Source: Malurus cyaneus samueli
Taxonomy: Eukaryota; Chordata; Aves; Passeriformes; Maluridae
Reading direction: 5' to 3'
Assembly: GCA_009741485.1 (NCBI GenBank)
Contig: CM019236.1
Coordinates: forward strand, 44,110,118 to 44,174,117
Length of the DNA stretch: 64,000 bases
This document shows positions 54,001 through 60,680 of the stretch, one piece after another. Each line of letters begins with the position of its first letter. Within the stretch, counting starts at the first letter, position 1. Made by a program: the position numbers and the translations under genes. Below the pieces are notes generated by a model. It worked only from the letters and a program-made list of their open reading frames with translations, was not told the origin of the DNA and ran no database searches.

Positions 54001-54539
54001 TTTACAGCCAGCAAAAGATTTTTCTTCAGGGAATCCCATCCAAAAGAAGTTGTCTTAAATAGATTTTATCTTTATACACTACTGCAAGGTGTTTCAGGAA
54101 GCAATTCCAAAAATTACTTAATTTGATTATTAAATAATAATTAAAGCTATCTATGGAAAGAACAGCTTTGAAAACTGTTTTTAACTTAGTTGCAATTATT
54201 TGTGAACTATACGGAAAGCTTGAAGGTAGTGTAAGGAGATCAAGGATTTGGATTTGTTTAAAATACTCATGGCAAGGTTTGGATAAGGCTGGAGAGAATT
54301 CTGTGTATGTAAGGTTATTTTCACAAAGTAGTCTGTAGCTGTTGAATAAGACAACAAATATAAAAGGGGTAGTATATTTCCTAAGTGACCTAATTCTTAA
54401 TATTTTTATGCTTATGGTACATTCTCTTTGTTTCCAGGCCACAGGACAACCTTACGAGCAATATGCCAAAATGATCTTCATGGAATTGAATGATGCATGG
54501 TCAGAGTTTGAAAACCAGGGATCAAAGTCCCTTTTCTGA
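3024..54539 (+). CDS. GAK: GAK, cyclin G-associated kinase (auxilin-2), exons 2-28; 5' partial
   Basis: Multi-exon gene for a Ser/Thr kinase that is also the ubiquitous auxilin. In this family the kinase domain phosphorylates AP-1/AP-2 mu subunits, the PTEN-like/C2 region binds membrane phosphoinositides, the linker binds clathrin and AP-2, and the J domain recruits Hsc70 to uncoat clathrin vesicles at the Golgi and plasma membrane. Visible in order: Gly-rich loop (GFAFVYEA), catalytic lysine (YALK), HRDLK, DFG, MYRTPE, the degenerate phosphatase loop HCLDGRAAS, DPF/DLL adaptor motifs, and HPD near the C terminus. The exons found, including two inverted ones, sum to about 3.8 kb of coding sequence (about 1,270 codons). 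Adding the missing first exon gives a length close to human GAK (1,311 aa). DNAJC6 (auxilin-1) is excluded because it lacks the kinase domain. The order is broken at exons 16-17 by an apparent assembly inversion (30314-33647). Exon 1 and the promoter lie outside the window. Confidence 0.97.
4332..4391 (+). CDS. GAK: GAK exon 3: kinase alpha-C region
   Basis: Twenty codons, [20 protein letters not shown], covering the alpha-C helix, whose conserved glutamate (IIQEV) pairs with the beta-3 lysine. Phase 0 at both ends. The donor is GTATCCTTTT, a match to the minor-spliceosome (U12) 5' site, unlike the other donors of this gene. Confidence 0.96.
4392..6174 (+). other. GAK: GAK intron 3, probable U12-type (minor) GT-AG intron
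   Basis: The 5' end reads GTATCCTTTT, matching the U12 donor consensus RTATCCTTT. Near the 3' end TTCCTTCAA (6152-6160) resembles the U12 branch site TTCCTTRAC, with the candidate branch adenosines about 14-15 bases before the AG at 6173-6174, within the short distance typical of U12 introns. There is no long polypyrimidine tract before the acceptor (TGTGTTATCTCCAG). All of this is seen in the sequence; the classification is inferred from consensus rules. The intron also contains a poly-T run near 4877-4891 and a 143-codon minus-strand open frame at 5213-5644. Confidence 0.8.
6175..6289 (+). CDS. GAK: GAK exon 4: kinase N-lobe to hinge
   Basis: Encodes [16 protein letters not shown] through [10 protein letters not shown], that is beta-4, beta-5 and the hinge (LLTELC). 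The frame opens in phase 0 after CCAG and ends one base into a glycine codon (donor GTAAAC). The following intron (6290-6713) shows nothing recognisable. Confidence 0.97.
6714..6856 (+). CDS. GAK: GAK exon 5: C-lobe, HRDLK catalytic loop
   Basis: Reads (G)[16 protein letters not shown] up to [11 protein letters not shown]. The HRD aspartate is the catalytic base of the kinase. Acceptor CAG at 6711-6713, donor GTGTGT at 6857. The 2.2 kb intron that follows (6857-9066) contains only short chance open frames and homopolymer runs. Confidence 0.97.
9067..9192 (+). CDS. GAK: GAK exon 6: magnesium-binding loop (DFG)
   Basis: Forty-two codons from [20 protein letters not shown] to [10 protein letters not shown]. 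The asparagine of VENLL and the aspartate of DFG coordinate magnesium. The serine of DFGSA and the extended activation segment are typical of the Ark/Prk (AAK1/GAK) kinases. The acceptor is relatively weak (TTTTTTTTGAAG). The downstream intron (9193-10309) has overlapping chance open frames of about 100 codons on both strands at 9733-10054 but no exon. Confidence 0.96.
10310..10399 (+). CDS. GAK: GAK exon 7: activation segment and P+1 loop
   Basis: Thirty codons: [18 protein letters not shown] then [19 protein letters not shown] is the family version of the APE motif, and QDIW supplies the conserved alpha-F aspartate. Acceptor CTTCTCCAG, donor GTAAGA. The intron downstream (10400-11870) ends in a CR1 fragment. 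Confidence 0.96.
11720..11848 (+). mobile_element. CR1 LINE 3'-end fragment (sense)
   Basis: The segment around GAGAGACATGGTTTAGTGGT..., followed by GATCTTTTCCAGCCTGAATGA and ending in ATTCTATG, matches the well-known avian CR1 3' tail (GACATGGTTTAGTG..., GGTCTTTTCCAACCTAAATGATTCTATG). It is diverged, so old. It ends only about 22 bases before the exon 8 acceptor, so the branch-point region of intron 7 probably lies in or next to CR1-derived sequence. The 5' boundary is approximate. Confidence 0.8.
11871..12006 (+). CDS. GAK: GAK exon 8: kinase C-lobe
   Basis: Begins [20 protein letters not shown] and continues to VFHDLI, ending one base into an arginine codon. This is the alpha-F/alpha-G region of the kinase. 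Acceptor TCTATAG at 11864-11870, donor GTAAGT at 12007. The next intron (12007-12612) has A- and T-runs only. Confidence 0.97.
12613..12725 (+). CDS. GAK: GAK exon 9: end of kinase domain
   Basis: (R)[20 protein letters not shown] to NPKSPITE. The arginine of PEERLS is the conserved alpha-H/alpha-I arginine that closes the kinase fold. Phase 2 entry, phase 0 exit. The intron following (12726-13265) holds nothing recognised. Confidence 0.97.
13266..13377 (+). CDS. GAK: GAK exon 10: kinase to PTEN-domain linker
   Basis: Starts [15 protein letters not shown], followed by a Ser/Gln-rich low-complexity stretch ([13 protein letters not shown]) ending [15 protein letters not shown] is conserved with human GAK, but the remainder differs (the mammalian linker is Pro/Gly-rich), as expected for a disordered connector. 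The 2.2 kb intron 13378-15578 contains no exon I can support. Confidence 0.93.
15579..15702 (+). CDS. GAK: GAK exon 11: start of PTEN-like domain
   Basis: Reads [20 protein letters not shown] through SKVYPSVA and ends with AA of a split codon. [18 protein letters not shown] is the conserved entry to the auxilin/GAK phosphatase-tensin region. Donor GTGAGT. Confidence 0.96.
20069..20272 (-). mobile_element. CR1 LINE fragment (antisense)
   Basis: Opens with TCATAGAATCATACAGTGGT, the reverse complement of the CR1 3' terminus, and continues with AAAAAGTCCCTCTCCAGCTT and TCTTGTAGGCCCCC..., known CR1 antisense landmarks. It is truncated (about 0.2 kb) and diverged. The inner boundary is an estimate. 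Confidence 0.85.
22340..22870. repeat. GC-richer island in intron 11, possible old retroelement
   Basis: Base composition rises sharply against the flanking AT-rich intron, with CAG/GCTG-rich text and a 118-codon minus-strand open frame (22395-22751). ATTAAAGCGCTTCAAGCAAC near 22626 is reminiscent of the R region of an avian LTR, but I find no clear terminal repeats, primer-binding site or coding domain. Family unassigned; it could equally be an unusual unique sequence. Confidence 0.3.
23311..23360 (+). CDS. GAK: GAK exon 12: PTEN-like domain, short exon
   Basis: Fifty bases completing asparagine, then [16 protein letters not shown] plus one base of valine. Identical in sense to the auxilin-family PTEN-like core. 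It is followed by an intron of only 86 bases (23361-23446), by far the shortest in the gene. Confidence 0.96.
23447..23595 (+). CDS. GAK: GAK exon 13: PTEN-like domain
   Basis: [20 protein letters not shown] to [15 protein letters not shown]. Highly conserved with human GAK. Acceptor TCTTCAG, donor GTGTGT. The intron downstream (23596-27151) holds a perfect 11-bp hairpin (24383-24409), a short direct repeat (24208-24235) and a 9-bp hairpin (26701-26723). Confidence 0.97.
24383..24409. repeat. Perfect 11-bp inverted repeat with 5-base loop
   Basis: ATAATAAGGCC / loop TTTTG / GGCCTTATTAT in GAK intron 13. Seen directly. It could form a small hairpin in the pre-mRNA; no function is implied. Confidence 0.85.
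26701..26723. repeat. Perfect 9-bp inverted repeat
   Basis: TTGAACCAC / TAATT / GTGGTTCAA in GAK intron 13. Further GAACCATT copies occur nearby (about 26650-26740), so the stretch may be a decayed local repeat. Confidence 0.8.
27152..27274 (+). CDS. GAK: GAK exon 14: PTEN-like domain, first half of the phosphatase loop
   Basis: [20 protein letters not shown] to KNVCIVHCL. With exon 15 it forms HCLDGRAAS at the position of the Cys-x5-Arg phosphatase signature. The arginine expected six residues after the cysteine is absent, so catalysis is not expected, as in other auxilin-family proteins. Phase 0 at both ends. The intron after it (27275-28999) contains a 25-bp tandem duplication at 28001-28050. 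Confidence 0.97.
28001..28050. repeat. 25-bp tandem duplication
   Basis: AATCTGACAAATCATACTGT-GAGTT occurs twice head to tail, with one C/T difference. A recent local duplication in intron 14, and a possible length polymorphism. Confidence 0.9.
29000..29133 (+). CDS. GAK: GAK exon 15: PTEN-like domain, second half of the loop
   Basis: [20 protein letters not shown] through [10 protein letters not shown], ending with two bases (AG) of an arginine codon. The donor GTACTG at 29134 is repeated 10 bases downstream by a short tandem duplication (AAGGTACTGT twice), so two near-identical donors exist. Only the first keeps the frame into exon 16. The intron 29134-30160 has no other feature. Confidence 0.96.
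30161..30313 (+). CDS. GAK: GAK exon 16, 5' part: PTEN/C2 junction, interrupted by an assembly gap
   Basis: [20 protein letters not shown] to RPFCEVYVG, stopping inside the next codon (GA) where 25 Ns begin. This is the start of the C2 domain. The 42 missing bases of the exon, [14 protein letters not shown] plus a split codon, are on the minus strand at 33018-33059. The exon is intact in the animal if the gap reflects assembly only. Confidence 0.95.
30314..30338. other. Assembly gap (25 N)
   Basis: Exactly 25 Ns, cutting a conserved coding exon. A round number of Ns is a placeholder, not a measured length. Flanking evidence suggests the true missing length here is about zero. Confidence 0.95.
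30339..30916. repeat. Left arm of a large inverted repeat (probable assembly duplicate)
   Basis: The reverse complement of 33059-33647 along its whole length, ending at the same ATGGTCAT. The left arm is about 11 bases shorter, and the differences I checked are nearly all single-base losses in short runs (for example CAGACGAATT against CAGACAGAATT, CTAAGAAG against CTAAAGAAG, GAGCCCACC against GAGCCCCACC). That error profile is expected of uncorrected long reads rather than of evolutionary divergence, which would give substitutions. Confidence 0.95.
30917..32328 (-). other. GAK: Inverted GAK intron 17 sequence
   Basis: Read on the minus strand this follows exon 17 (32329-32437) and runs into the reverse complement of the left arm, which in the right arm leads on to exon 18. 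It is therefore inferred to be intron 17 in the wrong orientation. A plus-strand open frame with an acceptor-like start (about 31427-31545) is present but matches nothing I recognise. Confidence 0.7.
32329..32437 (-). CDS. GAK: GAK exon 17 on the wrong strand, with multiple small indels
   Basis: On the minus strand, between acceptor TTTCTTTAG and donor GTAATG, the exon starts EFKM and ends RGRLQAK, matching the ends of the C2-domain exon of human GAK (DFKI...GGRLQAK). The interior is scrambled at protein level. It is 109 bases against about 118 expected from the human protein, with several one- and two-base losses or gains that shift the frame and then restore it. The expected interior (GKAVIPLG, QGDVLI, YHARSTL) is only discernible by moving between frames. 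Probably a noisy consensus of an intact exon; a genuine pseudo-exon is less likely. Confidence 0.85.
32438..33017 (-). other. GAK: Inverted GAK intron 16
   Basis: Lies between the exon 16 tail (33018-33059) and exon 17 on the minus strand, bounded by GTAAGTAC and TTTCTTTAG in that orientation, so it is inferred to be intron 16 (580 bases). The plus strand carries a 77-codon open frame (32724-32957) ending [13 protein letters not shown], of unknown origin. Confidence 0.75.
33018..33059 (-). CDS. GAK: GAK exon 16, 3' part, on the wrong strand
   Basis: The minus strand reads T-GAA-AGA-GTA... giving [13 protein letters not shown] plus AA, then donor GTAAGTAC. Joined to the GA before the N gap it restores [15 protein letters not shown], matching human [15 protein letters not shown]. 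The split AA joins the G at the start of exon 17 to make lysine. The fragment begins exactly where the right inverted-repeat arm starts, marking the misjoin. Confidence 0.93.
33059..33647. repeat. Right arm of the large inverted repeat (GAK intron 17)
   Basis: The cleaner copy of the arm, continuous with the intron leading to exon 18. It duplicates, in inverse orientation, 30339-30916. After 33647 (TTGGCTAG) the sequence continues as unique intron to 33993. Confidence 0.95.
33994..34073 (+). CDS. GAK: GAK exon 18: C2 domain
   Basis: [20 protein letters not shown] to VKFA plus AA, donor GTATGT. C2-domain strands of the auxilin PTEN-C2 unit, implicated in phosphoinositide membrane binding. It follows LQAK of the inverted exon 17 in phase 0, which supports the corrected order. 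The next intron is 34074-34403. Confidence 0.96.
34404..34597 (+). CDS. GAK: GAK exon 19: end of C2 domain
   Basis: [20 protein letters not shown], then [11 protein letters not shown]..., and [19 protein letters not shown]. Near-identical to human GAK. Exits one base into a glycine codon. The intron 34598-36194 contains no recognised feature. Confidence 0.97.
36195..36353 (+). CDS. GAK: GAK exon 20: start of disordered linker
   Basis: [20 protein letters not shown], then a Ser/Thr/Glu-rich stretch and [23 protein letters not shown] is shared with the human protein; the remainder is weakly conserved. Donor GTACAG. Intron 36354-37037 follows. Confidence 0.95.
37038..37508 (+). CDS. GAK: GAK exon 21: large acidic exon with clathrin/adaptor motifs
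   Basis: The largest exon (471 bases). Acidic, Ser-rich and predicted disordered. Short motifs visible: [28 protein letters not shown], which are DLL/DLF-type elements of the kind that bind clathrin terminal domain and AP-2. The acceptor is AAG followed by AAG (TCTCAAAGAAGG), a NAGNAG pair allowing loss of one glutamate. The following intron 37509-39448 holds no supportable exon. Confidence 0.95.
39449..39616 (+). CDS. GAK: GAK exon 22: DPF adaptor-binding motifs
   Basis: [15 protein letters not shown], then [14 protein letters not shown] and SSSDFLNLG. The tandem DPF is a classical AP-2 alpha-ear ligand, and PDLFGDFL matches human PDLFGEFL. Donor GTGAGT. Confidence 0.95.
40313..41650 (-). 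repeat. GC-richer repeat-like block, possibly an antisense LTR/ERV remnant
   Basis: Composition changes abruptly at TGTCGGAAGAGCCGAAGGAA. TTTTATTTCAAGTC close to this end could be a reverse-complement poly(A) signal of a minus-strand LTR. Further on, CCTTCTCTAAAGTGTTTTCC and GTTGGAGCTGGCTCTGTCCA recall interspersed avian repeats. No matching second LTR, coding domain or target-site duplication was identified, so family and boundaries are tentative. Confidence 0.35.
41765..42475 (+). mobile_element. CR1 LINE, 3' portion (end of ORF2 and 3' terminus)
   Basis: Reads TGGGGCAACGCTGGATGTAT, GGCAAGTTAAATTTGAGCCAGC, GTGACCAGTGACATGACC, AGGTTTAGGTTGGATATCAGG, GTTGGGCACTGGAACAGCCT, AAGCATTTGGAAAACACTCAGG and GCCAGGAGCCAGACTC in order, all diagnostic of the avian CR1 reverse-transcriptase end and 3'UTR. 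About 0.7 kb, 5'-truncated, with stop codons and frameshifts, so long inactive. It belongs to the group of elements whose presence marks the genome as avian or reptilian. Confidence 0.93.
46641..46775 (+). CDS. GAK: GAK exon 23: linker, DLL and W motifs
   Basis: [20 protein letters not shown], then [10 protein letters not shown]... and [20 protein letters not shown] parallels human NPDLLGGWAAW. Phase 1/1 exon like its neighbours, so it can be skipped in frame. Donor GTATAA. Short intron 46776-47095 follows. Confidence 0.94.
47096..47215 (+). CDS. GAK: GAK exon 24: linker with DPF motif
   Basis: [20 protein letters not shown] and [27 protein letters not shown] matches human NPDPFADLGDLSSGL, an AP-2/clathrin ligand. 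The intron 47216-49747 has no recognised feature. Confidence 0.94.
49748..49960 (+). CDS. GAK: GAK exon 25: linker
   Basis: [15 protein letters not shown], a Lys/Gln/Trp-rich stretch, then [20 protein letters not shown] and APSF. The end ([18 protein letters not shown]) is nearly identical to human GAK and leads to the J-domain extension. Acceptor GTTAG, donor GTAAGT. Intron 49961-51392 contains a CR1 3' scrap at 50845-50905. Confidence 0.95.
50845..50905 (+). mobile_element. CR1 3'-terminal scrap
   Basis: GAATTGGACTAGGTAACATC, then CAGAGGCCTCTTCAGTTATTCTACA, resembles the CR1 tail GGACTAGATGACCTCCAGAGGTCCCTTCCAACC. Very short and diverged. Confidence 0.6.
51393..51541 (+). CDS. GAK: GAK exon 26: segment before the J domain
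   Basis: [35 protein letters not shown] and [16 protein letters not shown] is a conserved clathrin/adaptor-binding element and KTIAEMRKQ the approach helix to the J domain. The donor is AAG|GTTGGT, weaker than the usual GTRAGT. Intron 51542-52692 holds no recognised feature. Confidence 0.96.
52693..52869 (+). CDS. GAK: GAK exon 27: J domain with HPD motif
   Basis: [58 protein letters not shown]. The HPD tripeptide is required to stimulate Hsc70 ATPase, and the extra N-terminal helices ([16 protein letters not shown]) are specific to auxilin-type J domains. Acceptor TTTCCAG, donor GTAAGC. Intron 52870-54437 follows. Confidence 0.98.
54438..54539 (+). CDS. GAK: GAK exon 28: end of J domain and stop
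   Basis: [20 protein letters not shown] then [13 protein letters not shown] and TGA at 54537-54539. It aligns to the very C terminus of human GAK ([13 protein letters not shown]), so the stop is authentic. Confidence 0.98.
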   Translation, partial: ATGQPYEQYAKMIFMELNDAWSEFENQGSKSLF

Positions 54540-57350
54540 AACTTCACCTTTCACAGAACTGCTTCCAGAAACTGGAGCTGAGCATTATGACTTTATTGCG
54601 CCTAAGATTTATGAAGCGCTTTTCCATGATTTCAGCACAGTTTCTAGTCATGCACTTAAATGTGGGGATGTATTTTGTAAGATGTAGAGTACAAAGCATT
54701 ACATAGATGTATTAAGAAAAAAGCTGCTGAGTACCTGTAGAAATCACAGTCTGGGAGTAAAGGTTTCTCTTCAGTTTTGTAAAAGAAAAATAGAATTTTA
54801 ATGAAGCTAAATAATTCCTGATAGGCTAGTATTAGTTATCAATCATTCCAACTTAATTGATCTTTGCTGTACGTCTACCTTCCCAAATTTGTCTGTTACT
54901 TTGAGTAGTTTTGTGATTCAGTTTTGATATCTGATGCTTGTCGCCCTCTTCAAAGTGCTTTAGTTAGCAGCAGTGATTTTGCTTGGCTTATCTCAAACCT
55001 AAGGGTGTATATTTTCATCTGTATTTTATATAACCAATCAGATAATAATTCTGTAAATAATGTTTTCTGGTAATATCTATGTTCCTTACAAGACAGTAAC
55101 AGTTGTTTGGCCAAAAAAAGACACAACATGTGAGAAAGTCAGAAAGAGTTGTTCCTGGTTTGTTTTTTTTTACATATCATGATTCTAAAAAGAAATTATG
55201 TCTTTAAAGTCTGCATGTTCCTGATGTTTTGTTATTTATTATTAATATTTGGAAATACTCTGACCTGTGCTTATTTTCCTAGTTCTTTGAAAGTCTCTTG
55301 CTTCTGATTTCATGGAACATTCCTTTTCATTGCACTTCAGATACTCTGATAGAAACAAAGTTACTCTGAAACTTGAAAATAAGCACAAACCTTTTATTGT
55401 GCTTTGATTTGTCTAGTATTAAATCACTCATTATCATATGGAGAGCATTTAAAGTGCTTTAACACATTTTGCTGCATGTTTGAACATCTATATTTTTGAC
55501 ATACGCGTGGCATCAGAGTATGTGAAAACATAGTGTGTTTTGGTAGACTGTTGAATTTCTGAGTAGAGACACAACTTGGTGACAAAACATGCCATGTTTT
55601 CTCATGCCTGTTCAGGAGGCACTTTTTCACTAGTGCTGGGGTGGATGATGCACATGACCAATGACTGTTATACTCTGTGTAATAACAAAATGCAATTTTC
55701 ATATCAAGTTTGAAAACATTGACAATTAGTGCTGGGATATTAAGTGTTCAGCAGCAGTCTCTTGATACAGTACAGTTGGGCATTCAAGGGGATATTTTGA
55801 TCACTTGCCTTTTTATACATTTTGCATGCTTAACTGAGAGGGAAACTGTATTATTAGCAGAGGTAACTGTTCAGCTGAGCAACATCGGAACAGGAAACAC
55901 GAGATTCTAATGCCACCTGAACCATCCGTGTTGGATGAGATTTTCCACTGATGCACCAGCCTGAAAGCTGATGGGTTAGAGGCTGCTGAACACTTGCAAT
56001 GTCTAGTCTCTAGCTCTGATACAACAGTTAATTACTAATTTCTGATCAAAGGTTTTGTTTGTGTATATTTGCATATATATTCGACTGCTGTGATTTTTTT
56101 TTTTTTAAAGATGAAGCTAAGATCAGTTATGGATCAGGAAGGTTATGTAATATTCATAACTGCCGTTGTATTTCAGTTACTGCTTTGAAGCAATCTTAAA
56201 TCTCAGTAGACTTCTTCATGAAAGTATGTAACTTGCTGTCTGATTTAAAGTAGTAGTTGATCTTTTTTCCTTTGGACACTTCATTAAATCTTTGTGTATG
56301 CTGTTTTTGCATCCATGGAAACTAAAGGCTTTTGCTGAATAGGATAAGTTTCTGGGAGACTGGTGTGGCTCTTTACAGTTCTAGGGCAAATGGCAAATGC
56401 TATAGTAACAGGTTTGAAAGGACAGACTGCAATCCTATATACATTTAAGAGATAAAGCATTTCTAAGGGAGTTGCTTCAAGTACAGAAGGAATGCTTTAA
56501 AAATCCACATTCATCCATATACAGACAAGTTAATTTTGAGGCATACATTTTTAATTTATCTTTCCTTGAAATACGTGTTTCAAAAATTTAAACATGAAAA
56601 TTGGGTGGAAAACATCTTCCTCTGCTTTGTACATTTGGTAGCATTTTCTGGATGATTTCTATGTTAATATTTTGTTAATTTCTGTACTCTTGCTTGCAAA
56701 ATTTTTTTGAAACATCAGAGAAGAACCTTGGATGTGATTTTAAGTAGGCAGGGAAAACATGAGTGCAAATACTTTACCTGGAACTGAAGACCTCTTGAAA
56801 TTGGCTTGTTCTTTTTTAAAATTATGGAAAATCAAGAGGTTTGGCTATGGATTCTTCCAAGAGCCAGTAGACAATTACTGTGTCTTCAGACAGAACTGTG
56901 CTCAGCTTATTTTATGGCTTAGTCAGCTCTGGTTCTCAGTGGGGGAACTGAATGATTTCTCTATCCTGCTCCTTTCTACATTATTGAATTTTGCTGCTAA
57001 GAATCTGGGAGAGGCTTGGTTTGGTAAATCATTGAATCTTGGCAATGAAGCTATTTCAGATAGAGTGTTTTGGGTTTATTTTCTGTAACTGTGCTATTCA
57101 TCTGTGTTACATACAAGAATGTGCAAACAATGGGGATTTCACTAAGATTCTGTAAGCAAACTGTGATTTCGATATTAAAAAAGGTCAAGTGGTGAATATG
57201 AACATAATAAACTGAAGTTTTGTTTTCTGTGGAACACAAAGGAGCATGAGGACCATTAAAGGTGTTTCTTAGTGCAAGGTATATATTAATTACAAGAACC
57301 TGGGAAGAAGGAAGTTAAAGTATGTTTAATAAAAGCTTGTATTGAGTCTT
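54540..57350 (+). other. GAK: GAK 3'UTR and immediate downstream sequence (end not fixed)
   Basis: No coding capacity resembling a known protein. Candidate poly(A) signals on this strand are ATTAAA at 55418 and 56283, and AATAAA at 57206 and 57328. Which is used cannot be told from sequence, so the transcript end is left open. Confidence 0.5.
57206..57211 (+). terminator. Candidate poly(A) signal AATAAA
   Basis: Canonical hexamer followed within 30 bases by T/G-rich GTTTTGTTTTCTGTGG, the expected downstream element. A second AATAAA lies at 57328-57333. This is a plausible distal GAK 3' end, but closer variant signals exist. Confidence 0.35.
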
Positions 57351-58529
57351 AATGCAACTTTTATAAAGGAGGGTCGTTTGGGGGAAACAGTCCAGCCATT
57401 CTGTATGGATTAATCTTAAAACAGTGATTTAAAGTGGTAGAAAATTTGGGAATGAGGGCTTTTCAACCTTTTGTATGCTTTTTACTTGGTTGTTTATCTG
57501 TCTGCTTTATGGGCTAGGAGTGCAAATGATGAAACATACATTTCACTATAGCTGCATTCTTAGTGTTCACAAACTGAAAAGCTTTTAGAACCGGCTTCAG
57601 AAAAAATTATTAATCAGAGACTTGGCTGGATTCTCTCTTTGCTTAAAATGTGTATTTTCATGGTAATTGTTCATTGTATAGTTAAGTTTTGACATGTTGA
57701 AGCCATGCCCTGAAAACTGGACTTCATATCTGCTTCTGCTGGCTATGAAGCTTGAAGCTGAGGTAGCTGGGTTGTTGACAGCAGGCAACAGGCTTTGCAT
57801 GTGGCACTTGAGGTTCTCTTGTGAAGCACTTCCTTGACTCTTGCAGCAAATCATGGTGCCTGGTCGCCCATGTTGGTTGTTCCTGTCTGAAAACAGCACC
57901 TGACTAATGTCGTGCAGTGTTTGCAGCCTACCAGGGCTCACTTTCCACAAGTATGTCAGCTGGCATGGTTATTGCAAGAACAAAGGGTAACAGCACAAGA
58001 TAGATTAAAGGAAGAGTAAAGAAGTACATCAGGGCTCTAAAGTGTCTGAAATACTGTTTTCTATTTCTCTTTCACTGACCTATTGCTACCTACCTCTGCT
58101 AAAAACAGGTCAAGACTAGCAGTGACAGCCTGGTTTGCAGCCTGCTTTTCCAGCCCTTTTACAATGCTGCTGACTGACTGTAGCAGGTGGGAGTATAAAG
58201 TCCTTAGCTTTTTTTTTCTTTACCCCAGAAGTTTCTATAAAGCAGGTTATGAAATAATTGGGCAGGTTTCCATTAGTTATTTTAGTTAAATTGCTTGTTG
58301 TTACATTGCTTTTAAATCGGGGAGTCCAGCAACATAACTTTTAAAACAGAGATCTGTGAAGAAGAATTGGTGTTCAGATTGTGTGTGGCTGGAGTCTGCC
58401 TAATAGAGACAAGTGATGTATTTGAAGGGTGTTGGAGGAAATGTCTTCAACCTCAGGCATGCCTGTTTGATGTTTCCTAGTCCTGTCAGAGTTCCTTAGG
58501 AGCAGGAAAGATGTTAGTTGTTAGTTAGC

Positions 58530-58535
58530 AATAAA
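58530..58535 (+). terminator. Candidate poly(A) signal AATAAA, distal
   Basis: AATAAA followed by GTTCGTTGTTATTTGGGT, a GT-rich stretch. About 4 kb past the stop codon, so it would imply a long 3'UTR or be unrelated to GAK. Confidence 0.2.
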
Positions 58536-60657
58536 GCCTGGAAGGAAAAGTTCGTTGTTATTTGGGTCATGTTCAAGTATTTTGCTAATCAGTGGTAGCT
58601 TCTCCAGCTAGTACAGAACAGAAAACCTCCAACAGTGCTGATGAAGTAAGTACATTTTTTTTGCAACAGTGGCAGAGTCCTTGGTGTTGTAGTTGATGGC
58701 AACAAGTGCTCATGAAAAATGCCTTGTTTACCTCCATTTTCTTGATAATTCTGGACAGTTCCTCCCATTTTGTCTGGCTAAGCACAGAGCAACAGTTCGT
58801 TTGTGAAAGCTATGTGCACAAGATTAATATTTTGCACAAACCAAAGCAGAGTTTGAGTGTGACAGAAATCTCATCAGGCCTTTGAGGCTGCTGGGTTCCA
58901 TGCACCATTCCACCTCCTGAGGCCAGGCTGCAGTTTCCCCAGCAGTGGCAGTGTGTTTGTATGCTTGCTGGCCGCCGCATTCTCTGCTGTTCACAGGCGC
59001 AGGGATTAAGCATAATTGTGGAAACCTTGTGGCTCCTCAGCTGTGTCCTTAATTGTCTAACAATTGCAGTGTCACAGCTGCTTTGTAAATAAGTTCAATT
59101 TAATCTTGTATGAGCCAGTTGATGTTTTCTGTTAAGATTTTGCAGGTGATTGACCTGCGACAGCAGTAAAAGGAATGTACATTTCTCACCCTTTGAGCCT
59201 GTCCCTGGTGCAGAGCAGCTCTTGCACCCAGAAGCCGAAAGGCAAGGAGCTGCGCTCTGGTTCTGAACTTGATCCATCTTGCAGTGCTTGCTTACTCTCT
59301 CTTTGGGTGAGCTTATCGTGGACTGCAGTTTTGACTGCGTTAAGCTTCCAACATATGCTCCAAAAATACGAATTCAATAATTTTTATGAAGGATACGTGT
59401 TGTCACAGAAGCTTTTATTACCAAAAGGGGATTAAGAGGCATCGTGAGAACTCCCAAAACTCTTTAGTGGAATGTACTGTATATTTGCAATGTAGATTTC
59501 TAGAAGTGATTGTCATCTCTCATAAGGTCTTGGCTTGCTCTGAGGTCCTTATTGTATTTACCTGTAGTTGTGATTGTACTTTCAATACCTGTGGGGTTTT
59601 TTTCTGATTTGGAGTGTGTGTAAGGACAGAGCAGACACTCAAGTCCTGTTTTTGCCATCTTTCAGGAAATGCAATGTACTGTGTAATTTTGCTACTGGTG
59701 AAATGAAACTTGTACCTGTATGTATATAAGGTAAAACTGTCAAATTAAGCCTTGTTTAAAAGTAGATTTAATGTTTGGTACAATGTCCTTGAACATAATA
59801 TTTTGCTTTGAAATGTACTACAATTTAACCAGTGATCAATTAAAGCAAACAAAATAACTTTGTAAGTTTCCTTCTTTACCACGGGAGAAACAGTCTGAAC
59901 ACCCAGAGCATTTCCACTGCCTCTTCCAGAACAGTACGTAAATGTTAGAGAATTGGTTCTCATTGGTATTTTCAGGTTGACTGAATCTTTTAGGAGGTAA
60001 GTGGCTCTTTAGAAGTGTCTCTCCTGTCAGAGAGACATCGCTGCAGTGTGCCTTGAGGTTTGGGAGCTGCATTTTTTAAGTGCCTGTATTGGATTGTGGA
60101 GGTTCTTGCACAGGATCTGGTGCAGTGCTCTTCCACTGCCCAATGGAAATTCTGGCCCAAGAGCAGAGCAGTAGTCAAAGGGAAGAGAGCAGGAGGACAT
60201 GGTCACACACGAGTGAGGCGTGAGAGAGGAATGAGCAGTCTGTAGGAATGGTGGAGAGGCACATCCAGCAATGAAGGACTGCTGGTGGCAGTAATCTGAG
60301 GGAATGTGGCTTGGCAAAGGGTGAGCTGCTGCTGGGAGCATACTGGCAAGGTGCCCAGAGGCATCTTTGGACTCCATACTCAACACAAGAATGGGCAAGA
60401 AGGATCTTCCATAGGTGGGAACAAGCCTCTTCGGTGACATAGAGAAAGTTTATTTTGAAGATAAAAGCACAGAACTATAGGCTTACCATTGGGGATCCCA
60501 AAGGAGAAGGGTGAGAACAGGGGAGAGATTTAAAAGGGGGAAGGACAGGCATGACCAAAGAAGGATGGGTGAAAATGCATGCGTAAAGAAAGATTAGCAC
60601 CAGCAAGCAAACCAATTGTCTTATGGAAAGGTCATTGCTGACTGGACAGTGGTTTGG

Positions 60658-60680
60658 TTTTTTTTTTTTTTTTTTTTTTT
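60658..60680. repeat. Poly-T run (23 T)
   Basis: Uninterrupted T tract; on the minus strand a poly-A tail-like run, but no retroposed body is recognisable beside it. Confidence 0.9.

Noticed and set aside
54026..54442. 138-codon minus-strand open frame overlapping the last intron
   Set aside because: AT-rich chance frame ending at the exon 28 acceptor; no protein-like features.
60027..60440. 137-codon minus-strand open frame
   Set aside because: Low-complexity Ser/His/Pro-rich text in GC-richer sequence, overlapping other frames, with no family resemblance.
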